This document shows, one piece after another, positions 15,807 to 24,728 of a stretch of DNA of 64,000 nucleotides. Source of the DNA: SAR86 cluster bacterium AG-313-D11. Lineage in GTDB: Bacteria; Pseudomonadota; Gammaproteobacteria; Magnimaribacterales; D2472. The position numbers and the translations under genes were made by a program. The stretch covers positions 62,001 through 126,000 of the forward strand of contig QBVW01000001.1 of NCBI GenBank assembly GCA_003284215.1. Reading direction: 5' to 3'. A model generated the notes under the pieces. The model saw nothing but the letters and a program-made list of their open reading frames with translations, had not been told where the DNA came from and made no database searches. The first letter of the stretch is position 1. Each line of letters opens with the position of its first letter.

Positions 15807-16226
15807 ATGTTATCTATTTTTAAGAAAAAATTATTTGCTGACATTTCAGGCAGCGCCGAGGATATGCCGCCGCACGTTTCTGCTGTCTTATGCTTAATGA
15901 TTGAAATTGCAAGAATGGATGGAAAGATAGATGAAAATGAGATAGAGGAGATAAAAAATTTCTATTTAGATTTATATCCCGCTGGTAATTTTACTGAAGC
16001 ATTTGAAGAGTTAAAAGATTGGACAAGCCACAAAGAGTCTTTCAATCCTTTTATCAATATTATCAATAGTAATTGCACCAAAAGAATGAAAATAGAGATA
16101 CTTTCAAATATCTGGGATGTAATTTTATCTGATGATAATGTTGATCAATATGAAAATTCTCTCTTTATGCAGATTGGTGATATGTTACTAATAAGCAAAG
16201 AAGAGCTTTTAAATATCCAAACTTAA
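15807..16226 (+). CDS. TerB-like helical protein
   Basis: The track begins at TTG 15795, but ATG 15807 gives a natural start, MLSIFKKKLFADISGSA, and a product of 139 residues. The core, VSAVLCLMIEIARMDGKIDENEIEEIKNFY, matches the TerB/DjlA N-terminal fold in which an Asp-rich loop (MDGKIDENE) binds metal. A second related repeat, LSNIWDVILSDDNVDQYENSLFMQIGDML, follows. TerB-like proteins occur in tellurite-resistance and membrane-stress complexes, but many are isolated and of unknown role. No other ter genes are near. It converges with the alpha/beta hydrolase gene with no gap. Confidence 0.75.
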   Translation: MLSIFKKKLFADISGSAEDMPPHVSAVLCLMIEIARMDGKIDENEIEEIKNFYLDLYPAGNFTEAFEELKDWTSHKESFNPFINIINSNCTKRMKIEILSNIWDVILSDDNVDQYENSLFMQIGDMLLISKEELLNIQT

Positions 16227-17141
16227 TTAAGAGGCATGCTCTAAATGCTCTAACAAGTCTTCTTCAAACTGAAGGAGGATCTCGGGTTCAATAAGATGCC
16301 TCATTTCTTCAATAACTTTGAGTTTGCTGTGTGGTATTAATTGATGCATTTTGTAAGCATTTTTTACCTGGATCATTGGGTCTTGTTTACCGTGAATAAT
16401 TAAAGTAGGTGCTTTAATCTTCTGTATTTTCTTAAGTCTTCCTTTAGATGCCAGAATTGATAATAGTTGCCTTGCATACCCAGAGCCATCTTGGGCACGA
16501 TTTAGGTTTTGAATTGTTTCTTCTCTAAATTCAGGGGTATCAACAATTCGTCCCTCCATACCAATAAGTGAGACTATTTTAATCTCCCTTTCAATAACAT
16601 CCTCAATTGATGCATTAGGATTTTTAGACCTTTCTAACATCAGGTCTCTCACTGGTTTTGTCGGAGCATTAATCGGACTTGGTGTTGAGGCTGTTGAAGC
16701 GATCAATGTAAATGATTTAACTTTTTGAGGATATTGAGCACTTATGATTTGAGCAATCATTCCACCCATTGATGTTCCTAAAACATGTGCTCGCTTTATA
16801 TTTAAAGCTTCAAGCAGCTTTATCCCATCGTTGGCCATGTCATCAATTGTATATTCTGAATTAATTGGCAATCTCAAAAAGTACTTTAAATAATCTAGAA
16901 CAAATGATGGAGTATTTAAAAACCGGGAGGATAAACCAACATCTCTATTGTCATAAGTAATTGGCCTGAAATTATGTTCTTTTAAAAAATTTATCAGATG
17001 TGGTGGCCAGTGTACTAGTTGAGCTCCTAAACCATGAACCATGAGAATTGGATCTCCATCCATAGGACCATAGTCACGATAAAATATTTTTACTCCGTTA
17101 TTTTCAGCATAACCCTCAGAATATAGCCCCTTTGTATCCAT
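16227..17141 (-). CDS. alpha/beta hydrolase
   Basis: The 304-residue protein has the alpha/beta hydrolase signature: oxyanion segment MVHGLGAQLVHWP, nucleophile elbow LGTSMGGMIAQI, acid region LIIHGKQDPMIQV and a C-terminal His in EEMRHLIEPE. The layout resembles esterases, haloperoxidase-like or lactonase-type enzymes with a helical cap around residues 150-230. No leader peptide is present, so it is cytoplasmic. Substrate unknown. The stop codon is adjacent to that of the TerB-like gene on the other strand. Confidence 0.85.
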   Translation of the reverse strand: MDTKGLYSEGYAENNGVKIFYRDYGPMDGDPILMVHGLGAQLVHWPPHLINFLKEHNFRPITYDNRDVGLSSRFLNTPSFVLDYLKYFLRLPINSEYTIDDMANDGIKLLEALNIKRAHVLGTSMGGMIAQIISAQYPQKVKSFTLIASTASTPSPINAPTKPVRDLMLERSKNPNASIEDVIEREIKIVSLIGMEGRIVDTPEFREETIQNLNRAQDGSGYARQLLSILASKGRLKKIQKIKAPTLIIHGKQDPMIQVKNAYKMHQLIPHSKLKVIEEMRHLIEPEILLQFEEDLLEHLEHAS

Positions 17142-17194
17142 AAATTTTTAAATATCTTTTTACTACATTTTAATACTAATGCACTCTAGTAATA

Positions 17195-17223
17195 TTACCA
17201 ACCGAAGATAAGACTGTTATAGT
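17195..17223 (+). promoter_or_regulatory. probable promoter of the MFS transporter gene
   Basis: TTACCA (17195-17200) and TATAGT (17218-17223) are separated by 17 bp. The predicted start is only about 5-7 bases before the ATG at 17236, and no Shine-Dalgarno is visible, so the transcript would be leaderless or nearly so. Confidence 0.4.
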
Positions 17224-17235
17224 CAGTGAACATTT

Positions 17236-18594
17236 ATGACCTCAAATATAGTTTCAAATAACGTTAGAGCTGCCTATGGCATTGGCGATTATGCCATTTG
17301 TTTGTATTGGAGTGGAGTGGGTTTATACCTTCTGTATTTCTATACTGATGTGGTTGGTATTACTCCTTTGTTGGCAGGATGGATATACGCTCTAGGCATA
17401 GCTTGGGATGCTATTACGGATCCTTTTATGGGATATCTTGCAGAGAGAACTAGAACGAAAATGGGTAGTTATCGTCCATATATTTTTTATGGTTCAGTTC
17501 CACTAGCGCTCTCCTTTGTTTTGCTTTTTTGGGTTCCTCCATTTGAGGGGTTTGCACTCTTTATTTTTTTATTAACTGTGAATCTGGTGCATAGAACATG
17601 CTTTACCGTAGTAAGTGTTCCATATTCTTCACTTACAGCCAGAATTACTGATGATAGTGATGAGCGAACAAAATTGACTACTGCTCGAATGTTAGGAGCT
17701 TCTTTTGGCACTCTTTCAGTTTCAGCGCTAGGTTTTCCAATTGTTTTATGGTTTGGAGGAGGTGATGAAGCAATAGGTTTCATTTTTCTCGGCATGATTT
17801 GCGGCCTTACGGCTATCCTTGTTTTAAGTATCACCGTCCGATTTGTGAAAGAAAGAGAGTTTAATTTTAGCCCAGCCGAGATACCAAGTTTTGCAAAGGT
17901 GGCAAGATCAGTTTCAACAAATTATCCTTTCTGGATTGTTTTTGGATCTATCTTAATTCTTGGCTCTACATCTATTATGTTTAATAACAACTTAATCTAT
18001 TTTGTAAAGTACGCTCTTGATCTCCATGAATATCAGGGTTTAATTTTAGGAGTGAGCAGTGGAGCAGCTCTTTTTGCTATACCTTTTTGGGCATATGCAG
18101 CATTAAAGATTGGCAAGAGAAACTCTTGGATGGTTGCAATGGGATTATTATTAGTTGGATTCTTGATTTTTTATTTTTATCCAATCGCCTCCCTTAATGA
18201 GTTGCTAATTGTGTTGGGATTTATAGGGATTGGTAATGGTGCTACTGGTGTATTATTTTGGTCAATGCTTCCAGATACGATTGAATATGGAGAATGGAAA
18301 ACAAAAGTTCGAACAGAGTCTTCATTGTATGGCTTTATGACTTTTGCTCAAAAAGGTGCAATAGCTTTTGCAGCAATTTTACTAGGCGTCGCATTAACTC
18401 AAATTGGCTTTGAGCCAAATGAAGTTCAGTCAGATGAAACGTTAGCTGGATTAAAATTTATAATGACCTGGATACCTCTTACAGGAATTTTTATAAGCTT
18501 TGTATTAGTCTCCTTTTATCCAATAGATAAGAGCTTTCATAAGAAATTAATTCAAGAAATTGAATCAAGAAAATTTGGGAATGCATCAAATTAA
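17236..18594 (+). CDS. MFS transporter, GPH (MelB-like) sugar:cation symporter family
   Basis: The 452-residue protein has 12 predicted membrane helices. The family marker ALGIAWDAITDPFMGYLAERTRTKMGSYRPYIFYG is the GPH motif (TDP...G..R.R..GRYRP). Later VPYSSLTARITDDSDERTKLTTARM and GVLFWSMLPDTIEYGEWKTKVRTESSLYG are also typical. GPH carriers import glycosides, pentosides or hexuronides with Na+ or H+. It is followed, with a 14-bp overlap, by the dehydrogenase fusion, and then converges on a GH3 glycosidase, so uptake of a beta-glucoside or its oligomer is likely. Confidence 0.88.
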   Translation: MTSNIVSNNVRAAYGIGDYAICLYWSGVGLYLLYFYTDVVGITPLLAGWIYALGIAWDAITDPFMGYLAERTRTKMGSYRPYIFYGSVPLALSFVLLFWVPPFEGFALFIFLLTVNLVHRTCFTVVSVPYSSLTARITDDSDERTKLTTARMLGASFGTLSVSALGFPIVLWFGGGDEAIGFIFLGMICGLTAILVLSITVRFVKEREFNFSPAEIPSFAKVARSVSTNYPFWIVFGSILILGSTSIMFNNNLIYFVKYALDLHEYQGLILGVSSGAALFAIPFWAYAALKIGKRNSWMVAMGLLLVGFLIFYFYPIASLNELLIVLGFIGIGNGATGVLFWSMLPDTIEYGEWKTKVRTESSLYGFMTFAQKGAIAFAAILLGVALTQIGFEPNEVQSDETLAGLKFIMTWIPLTGIFISFVLVSFYPIDKSFHKKLIQEIESRKFGNASN

Positions 18595-20584
18595 TTGGGG
18601 GATAATTGGTCCTGGTTCAATTGCTGATGCATTTGCATATTCCATCCAAGCCACAAAAAACTCTAAATTAATAAGTGTGCTTGGGAGAGATTCTAAAAAG
18701 GTAAATAGCTTTGCTCAAAAGTTTCACATTAACGCTCATTACCAATTAGATGATTTTATTTCATCTGAAGAAATCGATGCAATTTATATTGCCACTCCAC
18801 ACAGCGAACATTTTTTTTATGCAATAGAGGCTATTAAAAATGGCAAACATGTTCTTTGCGAAAAGCCACTCACAATGAATGCTCACGAGAGCATGATTTT
18901 ATTAGCTCTTGCTAATGAAAAAAATATTTTTTTAATGGAAGCTTTTATGTACAGAGTCCATCCACAAACAAGAAATATTTTAGATAATTTAGATTTTTTA
19001 AAAGATGCACAAGATAAAATTATGATCGAGGCGTCCTTTGGTTTTCAAGCAGATGTTCCTGAATCACATAGACTTAGAAATCCTGAGCTAGGTGGTGGAG
19101 CAATATTAGATGTTGGTTGCTATCCATTGACGATGTCCAAATTAATAGCAGGTCATTTGCAGGACCTCTCCTATGCAGACCCCGAAAGTCTCTCTGCAAT
19201 AGGCCAATTAGATGAGACGGGTGTTGATCTTCAAACATATGCACATTTGATTTTTTCTGATTCGATTGAAGCAAAAATAAGTTGTGCTATCAATGAGAAC
19301 TTCTCCAATAATCTTATTATATCAAGTGGTAAATATACTATTTCGGTTCCTGATCCATGGCATTGTGGGCAATTTCAAGAAGGTAATTCATCTATCTATC
19401 TTTCTCATAATGGTCAGAATAGGAAAGAAATTAAATGCATGGATGACGTTGGCTTATTTGCTAGAGAGATAGAGCATGCTGCAAAGTGTATTTTAGAATC
19501 AAAAATTGAATCAAAATTTATTGATCATGCCGAGACTCAAAGTAATATGTTCTGGCTAGACAAGTGGCGTCAAGAAATGAAGATTGATTGTCCCAGGAGC
19601 CGCATTAAAAATTCACCAATTCTTCAATCAAAAGCTTATTTATTTCAGGAAACTAAGCTTGAATCTCATGAACTACCTGGTTTGAGTAAGACTGGCTCAA
19701 GATTAGCATTAGGTTGTGATAATCAGACTTCTGACCTACATGCTTTTACAATGTTTGACCATTTTTATGGTTCTGGAGGTCGGATCTTTGATACTGCTTT
19801 TATATACAACCATGGCATGGGTGATAAGTATCTTGGCGACTGGATTAATGCCAGAAGAGTTAGAGAAGATGTGATAGTTCTTGGCAAAGGAGCACATACA
19901 CCTCATTGTGAACCTCAGCACATTCGTCCACAAGTGCTCCAGTCTTTGGAGCGTCTGCAAACTTCAAAGCTAGACATTTATTGCTTGCATAGAGATAACC
20001 CAGATATCCCAGTAGAAGAATTTATTGATGCATTAGCTGAGATCAAGAGTGAAGGTCTAGTCGATCTAATAGGTGCATCAAATTGGGAGATGGACAGGTT
20101 TTCCAAAGCAAGAAACTATGCAATAAAAAATTCAAAAGAACCTTTCACTGTCCTGAGTAATAATTTTAGCCTAGCTGAGATGATTAAACCTGTGTGGCCA
20201 GGTTGTGTTGGCATTAACGATCAATATTTAAAATATCTCATTGAGGAGAAAATTATATTATTTCCATGGTCTTCTCAAGCAAGAGGATTTTTTCTTAAGA
20301 AAAAAGAAATAATATCGAATGAGCACTTTTCAAATCCCACCCTCGATGAAGAAATGAGAGTCTGGCATTATGAAAAAAATTTGCAAAGAAGACAGATCTG
20401 TTTTGAGCTAGCAAAGGAAAGGAATGTGCAGCCCATACAAATTGCCTTAGCTTATGTATTGCATAAATCAAAATTAATTTTTCCTTTAATTGGGCCCAGA
20501 ACAATCTTTGAGTCTAATAGCTCTATTCAAGCTACTCAACTTAAATTAACCACTAGAGAACTTCAAGCGCTTGCTCAAGATTAA
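18581..20584 (+). CDS. Gfo/Idh/MocA dehydrogenase - aldo/keto reductase fusion
   Basis: The ATG at 18581 is preferred to the track's TTG at 18560. The 667-residue product joins two oxidoreductases. Residues 1 to about 325 are a Gfo/Idh/MocA enzyme: Rossmann GIIGPGSIADAF, YIATPHSEHFFYAI, HVLCEKPLTMNA and C-terminal GGGAILDVGCYPL. From about residue 350 it is an aldo/keto reductase: LALGCDN, the tetrad Asp and Tyr in IFDTAFIYNHG, Lys in VLGKGAH, His in YCLHRDNPD, with SEGLVDLIGASNW and a late LIGPRTIFES. Both are NAD(P)-dependent sugar redox enzymes. It overlaps the transporter gene upstream and its 3' end overlaps the convergent GH3 gene by 32 bp. Fusion of the two families is unusual. Confidence 0.88.
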   Translation: MHQINWGIIGPGSIADAFAYSIQATKNSKLISVLGRDSKKVNSFAQKFHINAHYQLDDFISSEEIDAIYIATPHSEHFFYAIEAIKNGKHVLCEKPLTMNAHESMILLALANEKNIFLMEAFMYRVHPQTRNILDNLDFLKDAQDKIMIEASFGFQADVPESHRLRNPELGGGAILDVGCYPLTMSKLIAGHLQDLSYADPESLSAIGQLDETGVDLQTYAHLIFSDSIEAKISCAINENFSNNLIISSGKYTISVPDPWHCGQFQEGNSSIYLSHNGQNRKEIKCMDDVGLFAREIEHAAKCILESKIESKFIDHAETQSNMFWLDKWRQEMKIDCPRSRIKNSPILQSKAYLFQETKLESHELPGLSKTGSRLALGCDNQTSDLHAFTMFDHFYGSGGRIFDTAFIYNHGMGDKYLGDWINARRVREDVIVLGKGAHTPHCEPQHIRPQVLQSLERLQTSKLDIYCLHRDNPDIPVEEFIDALAEIKSEGLVDLIGASNWEMDRFSKARNYAIKNSKEPFTVLSNNFSLAEMIKPVWPGCVGINDQYLKYLIEEKIILFPWSSQARGFFLKKKEIISNEHFSNPTLDEEMRVWHYEKNLQRRQICFELAKERNVQPIQIALAYVLHKSKLIFPLIGPRTIFESNSSIQATQLKLTTRELQALAQD

Positions 20585-23000
20585 TACTGGCTTCTAAAAG
20601 GATATTTTCTGAGGAGGAACCAATGAGAATTCTATATTTGCCTCCTTTTATTTGCCAAGCACGTTTATCAACTGACCAATTGGAGAAATTTCTCGGTCCA
20701 AGATTGATTTCCAATTTTTTAATTTCATTGACATCTATTTCCTCCTTTATAAAACCTTGCAAAGTTTTAAAAGGTTGATGAGGTAGACGATTTATGTGGC
20801 TTACATAGCATTGCGCTGTTTCAAACCCAGGAATATCTCCAATGTTTTGAACTTCAAATTTGCATGAGACTGCATAATCATTATCAATTTTAATTTCTAG
20901 ATTTTGATAATTAAAATTTGTAAATGATAATCCATGGCCAAAACAAAATAACGGCTTAATTGAGTGTGCCTCGTACCATCTATGTCCGACCAAAAGTTTT
21001 TCATCGTAGTTCATTTGTAAATCATTCCCAGGATAGCTTGCATAAGCAGGAGTATCTTCTATTTTGGCAGGGAAAGTTGTTGGTAATTTGCCTGATGGAT
21101 TCACCTCTCCAGATAAAATATCAATCAAAGCATTTCCAAACTCTTGACCTGCGAACCATGTTTGAACTATAGCTTTTGCTTTATTTATCCATGGCATATT
21201 AACTGGAGAGCCAGTATTGATAACTAAGACTGTATTTGGATTAGCTTCTAATATTGCATCAATTAATTTATTTTGATTTGCGGGCAAATTGAAATCAGCC
21301 CGATCATTTCCTTCTGTTTCCCAGTCTGAGTTAGTGCCAACAATCAAAAGAACCTCATCTGCATCAGTAGCGGTTTCAACAGCCTCTTGAAATATATCAA
21401 CCTCGTCAGGAGCTTGGCAACCAATATAAACCGCAGGAAAACCTCCTTCAAAATAATATTGAACTTCAATTTTATAGGTCTCTCCTTTTTGGAAATCAGC
21501 AGTTCCCTTTCTTGATGCAGAGCTAAAAGTAAAAAAAGCCTCGCCAGGATCTCTGGTAGTCCAATTATCAATAAGCTCATTATCATCAATTAGTAAGCGA
21601 CATTGTCCAATGCCAAAAATTTCAAATTCATGTGAGCCAGAAATATCTGGCGTATATTCACAAGAAAACTTTACGGATATATTAGGCCTATCTTCTTTTG
21701 AAATTACATCTTTAGCAAAACCTTCAAACACCCAAAACTTACTTCCTATGAGATGCTCTTTTAAAATTAATTTTTCTTCAAATTGATTGCCATCAAAATA
21801 TTCCACCAAGAAACCATCATTGTTTCCCATAAGTTTTTCATTTAATTTCGGAAGGAATTTATGTGTATGACAGCCCTTAGAATAAATAATTTCTGTTTCA
21901 GGTCCTAGTCTTTTACTTACTGCCCCAAGCGGATGAATTTGGTAATGTGGCTTTAAGCTTGCGCTACCTCCGCCAATGATTTGTGCTTCTTTGGCATTAG
22001 GCCCAATAACTGCTAATTTTTTAATATTTTTCTTTAAAGGCAGTAAACCTTCATTTTTTAACAAGACCATCCCATCAGCAGCAGCTTTTCTCAAGAGTGA
22101 TCTATGAACAGGCAGATCTATGGCCTCCTCATTTTTTATTTCAGGTTTCTGCAAACGATTTGAGAATTTAGCAACTGTTAAAATTCTTCTAACTTTATCA
22201 TCAATCAATTCTTCAGAAACTTTTTTAGCTTCAATCGCATCAATCAATGCTTTGCCCCAAACATTGCTAGGCCCAGGCATTTCAAGATCCAAGCCACCAT
22301 TCGCATTTTCTACTGTTTCAAGGGCTGCTCCCCAATCACTAACCACATATCCATCAAAACCCCATTCTTCTTTTAAGATGCTGATAAGCAGCTCTTGGTG
22401 AGAACTACAAAAAATATTATTTAATTTATTGTATGCACTCATCACAACTTTTGCGTTACCTTCTTTAATGCCCATTTCAAATGGCAATAAATAAATTTCT
22501 CTTAAAGTCTGTTCATCTATATTTGAGCTTATGGCATGACGCTCATACTCAGTATCATTTCCAACAAAGTGCTTCAAACAGGCTGCTACATTTTTAGATT
22601 GAACACCTTGAACATAATTGGTTGCAATTTTTCCAGTTAAAAATGGATCTTCAGAGAAACTTTCAAAATGTCTACCTCCTAATGGATGCCTATGGATATT
22701 AATAGTTGGGCCTAACAGAACATCTACATCTTTTGCTTGAGCCTCTTCACCCAATGCGATTCCAATATTCGTTATTAACTTAAGATCCCATGTTGAACCT
22801 AAGGATATTGCACAAGGAAAACAAGCAGAGGATTTACCAGAATTTGAGTCACCTCTAACTCCATTAGGACCATCTGACATTTTTATACTGGGAATTCTTT
22901 TTTTATCAATTTTGTTGGTATACCAAGAATTAAAACCACTTAGTAAGGAAACTTTTTCATCCAAAGTTAATGTATCTAGAATCTGATCTATATTTGTCAT
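20553..23000 (-). CDS. GH3 beta-glucosidase with PA14 insert, cytoplasmic
   Basis: The 815-residue enzyme has the GH3 (beta/alpha)8 N-domain (MSDGPNGVRGDSNSG; GPTINIHRHPLGGRHFESFSEDP; LKHFVGNDTEYERH; nucleophile Asp in YVVSDWGAA), then the alpha/beta sandwich (VLLKNEGLLPL; GGGSASLKPH; acid/base Glu in GTNSDWETEGNDR). A PA14 domain of about 130 residues (residues about 390-530, NDGFLVEYFDGNQF...FFTFSSASR) is inserted in the sandwich, and a fibronectin-like C-terminal domain follows. PA14-bearing GH3s narrow the active site toward beta-glucosides or small oligosaccharides. There is no signal peptide. The gene sits tail to tail with the transporter and dehydrogenase operon, which fits intracellular cleavage of imported sugar. 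Confidence 0.92.
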   Translation of the reverse strand: MTNIDQILDTLTLDEKVSLLSGFNSWYTNKIDKKRIPSIKMSDGPNGVRGDSNSGKSSACFPCAISLGSTWDLKLITNIGIALGEEAQAKDVDVLLGPTINIHRHPLGGRHFESFSEDPFLTGKIATNYVQGVQSKNVAACLKHFVGNDTEYERHAISSNIDEQTLREIYLLPFEMGIKEGNAKVVMSAYNKLNNIFCSSHQELLISILKEEWGFDGYVVSDWGAALETVENANGGLDLEMPGPSNVWGKALIDAIEAKKVSEELIDDKVRRILTVAKFSNRLQKPEIKNEEAIDLPVHRSLLRKAAADGMVLLKNEGLLPLKKNIKKLAVIGPNAKEAQIIGGGSASLKPHYQIHPLGAVSKRLGPETEIIYSKGCHTHKFLPKLNEKLMGNNDGFLVEYFDGNQFEEKLILKEHLIGSKFWVFEGFAKDVISKEDRPNISVKFSCEYTPDISGSHEFEIFGIGQCRLLIDDNELIDNWTTRDPGEAFFTFSSASRKGTADFQKGETYKIEVQYYFEGGFPAVYIGCQAPDEVDIFQEAVETATDADEVLLIVGTNSDWETEGNDRADFNLPANQNKLIDAILEANPNTVLVINTGSPVNMPWINKAKAIVQTWFAGQEFGNALIDILSGEVNPSGKLPTTFPAKIEDTPAYASYPGNDLQMNYDEKLLVGHRWYEAHSIKPLFCFGHGLSFTNFNYQNLEIKIDNDYAVSCKFEVQNIGDIPGFETAQCYVSHINRLPHQPFKTLQGFIKEEIDVNEIKKLEINLGPRNFSNWSVDKRAWQIKGGKYRILIGSSSENILLEASINLEQALEVL

Positions 23001-23042
23001 GTGTTAATCTTAATTCCTTTATAGTTAAAAACACACTCTTAT

Positions 23043-23756
23043 ATGTCGTTAGAATTTATAAGTTTCTTTGCTGCCTTGTCTTTTTTCACCTCTTTGCTAA
23101 CTTCTATTTTTAGTCTTGGGGGAGGGTTAATCATGCTAGTTGCCTTAGCGCAGTCTTTTTCTCCCGGCACTCTCATACCTTTGCATGGAGCCATTCAGCT
23201 CTCAAATAATTTATCAAGAACATATGTATATAAAGAATTTTTTAAGTGGCATTTAATACAAAATATCTTGATTGCTACTATTTTTGGAGCTTTAGTAGGA
23301 ATACTGTTATTTGGAGCTATGCCTGAACAAATTTTGATATGGCTAATAGCAGGAACAATTTTATTTTTAACATGGGCTCCCTTAGATAATCTTATTCTCT
23401 CACTGATGCGAAATGATTGGTTCTGTGGATTTATTTCCGGTTTTGCAGGTATTTTTATTGGCGCAAATGGACCATTGGTTACCGCGTACATGCGTACAAA
23501 GAATTTATCTCCTGAATCATTGGTTGCAAATCATGGCGCAGTTATGATTTTCCAACACTCTATTAAAATTCTTTTATTTATATATTTTTTTAATTTTTCG
23601 GTAGAAGAATATCTTTTTTTTATTATGATTTTAGCTGTTACTGGCTATGCAGGAGCAGTGTTAGGTAAGGCATTAATATCCTCAATTTCTTACGATAGTT
23701 TTAACATTGTTTTGAAATTACTCTTATCATTGCTGGCTGTAATTTTAGTTTTCTAG
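23043..23756 (+). CDS. TauE/SafE-family membrane permease
   Basis: The 237-residue protein has about eight hydrophobic segments with the TauE/SafE pattern: SIFSLGGGLIMLVAL in the first half and GFISGFAGIFIGANGPLVTAYM in the second, with an internal repeat as in the family. These proteins export sulfite, sulfonates or related organic anions. It lies divergent from the GH3 gene (42-bp gap) and is followed 70 bp later by the luciferase-like gene. The substrate is not inferable. Confidence 0.85.
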   Translation: MSLEFISFFAALSFFTSLLTSIFSLGGGLIMLVALAQSFSPGTLIPLHGAIQLSNNLSRTYVYKEFFKWHLIQNILIATIFGALVGILLFGAMPEQILIWLIAGTILFLTWAPLDNLILSLMRNDWFCGFISGFAGIFIGANGPLVTAYMRTKNLSPESLVANHGAVMIFQHSIKILLFIYFFNFSVEEYLFFIMILAVTGYAGAVLGKALISSISYDSFNIVLKLLLSLLAVILVF

Positions 23757-23828
23757 GCCATGACTTTATTAAAATATATATAAAGTGCATTAGATGTAAA
23801 TTATTCGTACAATCAAAGATACAAATAA

Positions 23829-24728
23829 ATGGTTGATTCTATGAAGTTAGTGCTAGGTCTTTTTGGGTTGGAAAACTTCTACGGTGGAGATATTTCATCT
23901 TATATTGAAATTTCTCAAATGGGTGAAGAGCTAGGTTTTGATTCTGTAAGCGTTACAGATCATGTGGTGATGGGAAAAAATCTTCATAAGTACCCCTTTG
24001 GCAAATTTCCTCTTCCATCTGAGGCCCCATGGTATGAACCATTATCTTTACTTACTATGATCGCATCCAATACGACCAGAATTAAGCTAGCAACAGCAAT
24101 TCTAATTGCACCATTAAGAAATCCAGCATTGCTTGCTAAGACAACTGCTACTTTAGATGCCATATCTAAGGGAAGATTAGAGCTTGGCGTAGGTATGGGT
24201 TGGCAAAAGGAGGAATTTGATGCAGCGGGGCTAAGTTTTGAAAATCGTGCTGATGTATTCTGGGAAACTTTAGATATCTGTAAATTGCTTTGGCAAGATA
24301 GCCCAATTTCTTTTCATGGAGAACACTTTAATTTTGATGATATTTGGTGCCATCCACAACCAGTCCAAGGTCAAAATTTGCCTCTGCTATTTGGATTAAA
24401 AATGACGAATGATAATGCTCAAAAAATTTCTAAAGTTGGTCACGGCTGGATCCCTATCAAAACTAGCAGAGAGTTTATTTCTGCAGGAAGAGATCTTTTA
24501 TCGGAAGCATTTATAAAGGAGGGCAGGCAGGATCAACCCAGAATCCGTGGTCAACTACCCACATGTGTTGATGATAATGGAGTCCCTAATATCGATTTAA
24601 CATTAAAAGAATTAGAGAAATCTATAGCTGCTGGTTTAAATGAAGTAGAAGTTTTCCCAATCAATTTTGTTCAGACTCCTGATGATATTTATAAGGTACT
24701 GAAACTTATTTCAGAGGTCAAAAAATAA
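23829..24728 (+). CDS. luciferase-like (LLM class) oxidoreductase
   Basis: The 299-residue protein has the bacterial luciferase-like TIM barrel: MKLVLGLFGLENF, EELGFDSVSVTDHVVMG, TRIKLATAILIAPLRNPALLAKTTATLDAISKGRLELGVGMGWQKEEFDAAG, DICKLLWQ and PVQGQNLPLLFGL. The wording is close to the F420-dependent LLM subgroup, though FMN cannot be excluded. The family oxidises a small substrate using a reduced flavin or deazaflavin. The stop overlaps the ATG of the SnoaL-like gene (TAATG), so both are co-translated. ATG 23829 or 23841 could be the start. Confidence 0.85.
   Translation: MVDSMKLVLGLFGLENFYGGDISSYIEISQMGEELGFDSVSVTDHVVMGKNLHKYPFGKFPLPSEAPWYEPLSLLTMIASNTTRIKLATAILIAPLRNPALLAKTTATLDAISKGRLELGVGMGWQKEEFDAAGLSFENRADVFWETLDICKLLWQDSPISFHGEHFNFDDIWCHPQPVQGQNLPLLFGLKMTNDNAQKISKVGHGWIPIKTSREFISAGRDLLSEAFIKEGRQDQPRIRGQLPTCVDDNGVPNIDLTLKELEKSIAAGLNEVEVFPINFVQTPDDIYKVLKLISEVKK

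Noticed and set aside
17487-17834. 115-aa minus-strand ORF inside the MFS gene
   Set aside because: Antisense to a conserved membrane protein; no independent coding evidence.
18560-18580. TTG start of the fusion protein in the track
   Set aside because: The ATG at 18581 immediately precedes the Rossmann motif and is the natural start; the TTG extension only overlaps the transporter gene.
22120-22401. 93-aa plus-strand ORF inside the GH3 gene
   Set aside because: Antisense shadow of conserved GH3 sequence.
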